Source: Candidatus Omnitrophota bacterium (GTDB lineage: Bacteria; Omnitrophota; Gorgyraeia; B26-G9). Taken from it: a stretch of 7,200 nucleotides of DNA. The stretch covers positions 1 to 7,200 of the forward strand of contig JAGYOO010000067.1 of assembly GCA_018399295.1 (NCBI GenBank), in the 5' to 3' direction. Below are positions 6,432 through 7,200 of the stretch, one piece after another (position 1 is the first letter of the stretch; each line of letters opens with the position of its first letter). Below the pieces are notes generated by a model. That model did not search any database. It was not told where the DNA came from and was given only the letters and a program-made list of their open reading frames with translations. The position numbers and the translations under genes are program-made.

Positions 6432-6479
6432 TTTCGTGGCCTGAAGATGCATAATGCGCGCGTCGCTTGGGCAACGAAA
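6432..6479 (+). other. Possible RNA hairpin in the recA-recX gap
   Basis: TTTCGT (6432-6437) is complementary to ACGAAA (6474-6479). After one G/A mismatch the stem can continue with GCC (6439-6441) against GGC (6470-6472) and then weaker U-G, G-U and A-U pairs. This gives an interrupted stem of about 12 pairs with a loop of about 22 nt. It is followed by ACCCGGG, not by a run of T, so it is not a classic intrinsic terminator. The rest of the 93-nt gap (6410-6502) shows no gene; the recX frame has a stop at 6494-6496. Confidence 0.3.
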
Positions 6480-6502
6480 ACCCGGGAAACGTGTAAGATT
6501 CC

Positions 6503-6976
6503 GTGAAGTCTGCTGACGAATACCGGAAGACCCTGGAGAGTGCCTTCCGGCTGCTCAAGTATCGGGACCGCAGTAAGGTCGAACTCCGCCGGCGTCTGCT
6601 TCGAAAGGGATATCCTGAGGAAACAGTGTCCGAGGTGATTGAATATCTCTGCGGTCTGGATTTTCTTAATGACAGAAGGTTTGCCCAAAGCTGGGTGAAT
6701 TCCCGCACTGGCAGCCGGGCGCGGGGAAGGAGTTCTCTTTCTTCCGAATTACAGGCGCGGGGTGTGTCCAGGGAAGTGATTCTGGATGTGCTGCGCGGGC
6801 ACGATGACAGTGAGGAGTACTCTGCCGCGGTTTGCGTTGCTAAAGAAAAATTAAGACGCATGGATAATCTGTGCGCTGAAAAAAAGAAGCAGCGCCTGTA
6901 CGGGCATCTGCGCCGGAGGGGGTTCGCGTCAGATGTTATTGTTAGAATTCTGAGGGAAAAAATCGATGACAAGTAA
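6503..6976 (+). CDS. recX: Regulatory protein RecX
   Basis: The 157-residue product is RecX, a small all-helical cytosolic protein that binds RecA filaments and modulates (usually inhibits) RecA activity. Tandem three-helix modules can be followed. The first contains [20 protein letters not shown] (14-33) then RKGYPEE, with the typical RxRSxxEL pattern. Next is [20 protein letters not shown] (48-67), the DxxFLNDxRFAxxWV hallmark. After that comes [20 protein letters not shown] (74-93), where the family often has GxxxLxxEL. The last module ends in [18 protein letters not shown] (133-150). The start is GTG 6503, the first possible start after an in-frame TAA at 6494; only a weak AAGA precedes it, so expression may be low compared with recA. 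Its place directly downstream of recA is the common arrangement. It overlaps alaS by 11 nt, suggesting translational coupling into that gene. Confidence 0.93.
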   Translation: MKSADEYRKTLESAFRLLKYRDRSKVELRRRLLRKGYPEETVSEVIEYLCGLDFLNDRRFAQSWVNSRTGSRARGRSSLSSELQARGVSREVILDVLRGHDDSEEYSAAVCVAKEKLRRMDNLCAEKKKQRLYGHLRRRGFASDVIVRILREKIDDK

Positions 6977-7200
6977 CGAGATCAGAAAAAAATTCCTTGA
7001 GTTTTTTGCCGCCCGGGGCCACCGGATCTTTTCCAGTGATTCTCTGGTGCCCCGGAACGATCCTTCGGTTCTGTTTACTTCCGCGGGGATGAACCAGTTC
7101 AAAGAGCAGTTTTTGGGGAATCTTTCCGATTTTTCCCGTGCGGCAAGCTGTCAGAAATGTCTGCGCACCGGCGACATCGATTCCGTGGGAGACCCGCATC
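6966..7200 (+). CDS. alaS: Alanine--tRNA ligase, N-terminal part, cut by the window edge
   Basis: Only the first 78 residues are inside the window, but they are distinctive: [20 protein letters not shown], then [21 protein letters not shown] (26-46, the class II motif 1 region of AlaRS) and [16 protein letters not shown] (63-78). AlaRS charges tRNA-Ala with alanine in the cytosol and edits serine and glycine mischarging in a later domain that lies outside the window. ATG 6966 is the natural start: it opens at the conserved [13 protein letters not shown] helix and has AGGG (6953-6956) nine bases upstream. It overlaps the end of recX by 11 nt. The order recA-recX-alaS also occurs in other bacteria, which supports a shared transcript. 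The frame is open to the right edge with no sign of damage. Confidence 0.96.
   Translation, partial: MTSNEIRKKFLEFFAARGHRIFSSDSLVPRNDPSVLFTSAGMNQFKEQFLGNLSDFSRAASCQKCLRTGDIDSVGDPH

Noticed and set aside
6346..6972. Minus-strand frame opposite recX (208 codons)
   Set aside because: The translation is Arg/Ser-rich and low in complexity, as expected from the reverse of a Lys/Arg/Glu-rich gene, and recX is well supported.

Overview
This is a bacterial chromosomal window in which every gene lies on the + strand and is tightly packed. It reads as housekeeping and conserved-hypothetical DNA. I see no mobile element, CRISPR array, RNA gene or defence island. Base composition is moderate, a little above half G+C by eye, and codon use looks even throughout. 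The signs point to a bacterium: ribosomal protein S21, RecA/RecX and near-perfect sigma70-type promoter boxes. A secreted or periplasmic-type M16 peptidase, a DUF1844 protein upstream of recA, and a recA-recX-alaS order fit a Gram-negative-type lineage. My best guess is the PVC / Candidatus Omnitrophota area, but that comes from remembered gene order, not a search, and is weak.

Layout. Positions 3-311 hold the C-terminal end of a UPF0280 (ApbE-like) protein that starts before the window. A strong promoter (323-350, TTGACA, 16-bp spacer, extended TATAAT) follows directly and drives a short gene for ribosomal protein S21 (385-549, TTG start). After 14 nt comes a large exported two-lobed M16 zinc metallopeptidase (564-3188). 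It overlaps by 8 nt a sugar-phosphate-isomerase-like TIM-barrel gene that is broken by a frameshift near 3496-3505 (fragments 3181-3531 and 3506-4111). One nucleotide after that gene's stop, a Memo-family protein (AmmeMemoRadiSam system protein B) begins at a GTG (4113-4919). A small DUF1844 protein (4945-5328) precedes recA (5372-6409). A 93-nt gap with a possible RNA hairpin separates recA from recX (6503-6976), which overlaps by 11 nt the start of alaS (6966 onward, cut by the window edge).

How the genes fit together. From 385 to the right edge the largest gap is 93 nt and I see no convincing intrinsic terminator, so much of the run could be co-transcribed from the S21 promoter, with a possible second promoter just upstream of recA. 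RecA and RecX form a known pair (recombinase and its modulator). S21 and AlaRS belong to translation. The M16 peptidase, TIM-barrel protein, Memo protein and DUF1844 protein have no established joint pathway. Their tight, partly overlapping arrangement is the main clue that they may be functionally linked.

The points most worth a second look are the frameshifted isomerase, the Shine-Dalgarno-less start of the M16 gene inside a U-rich loop, the candidate recA promoter that overlaps its own ribosome binding site, and the unexplained Memo-centred neighbourhood. I found no convincing new biological system.
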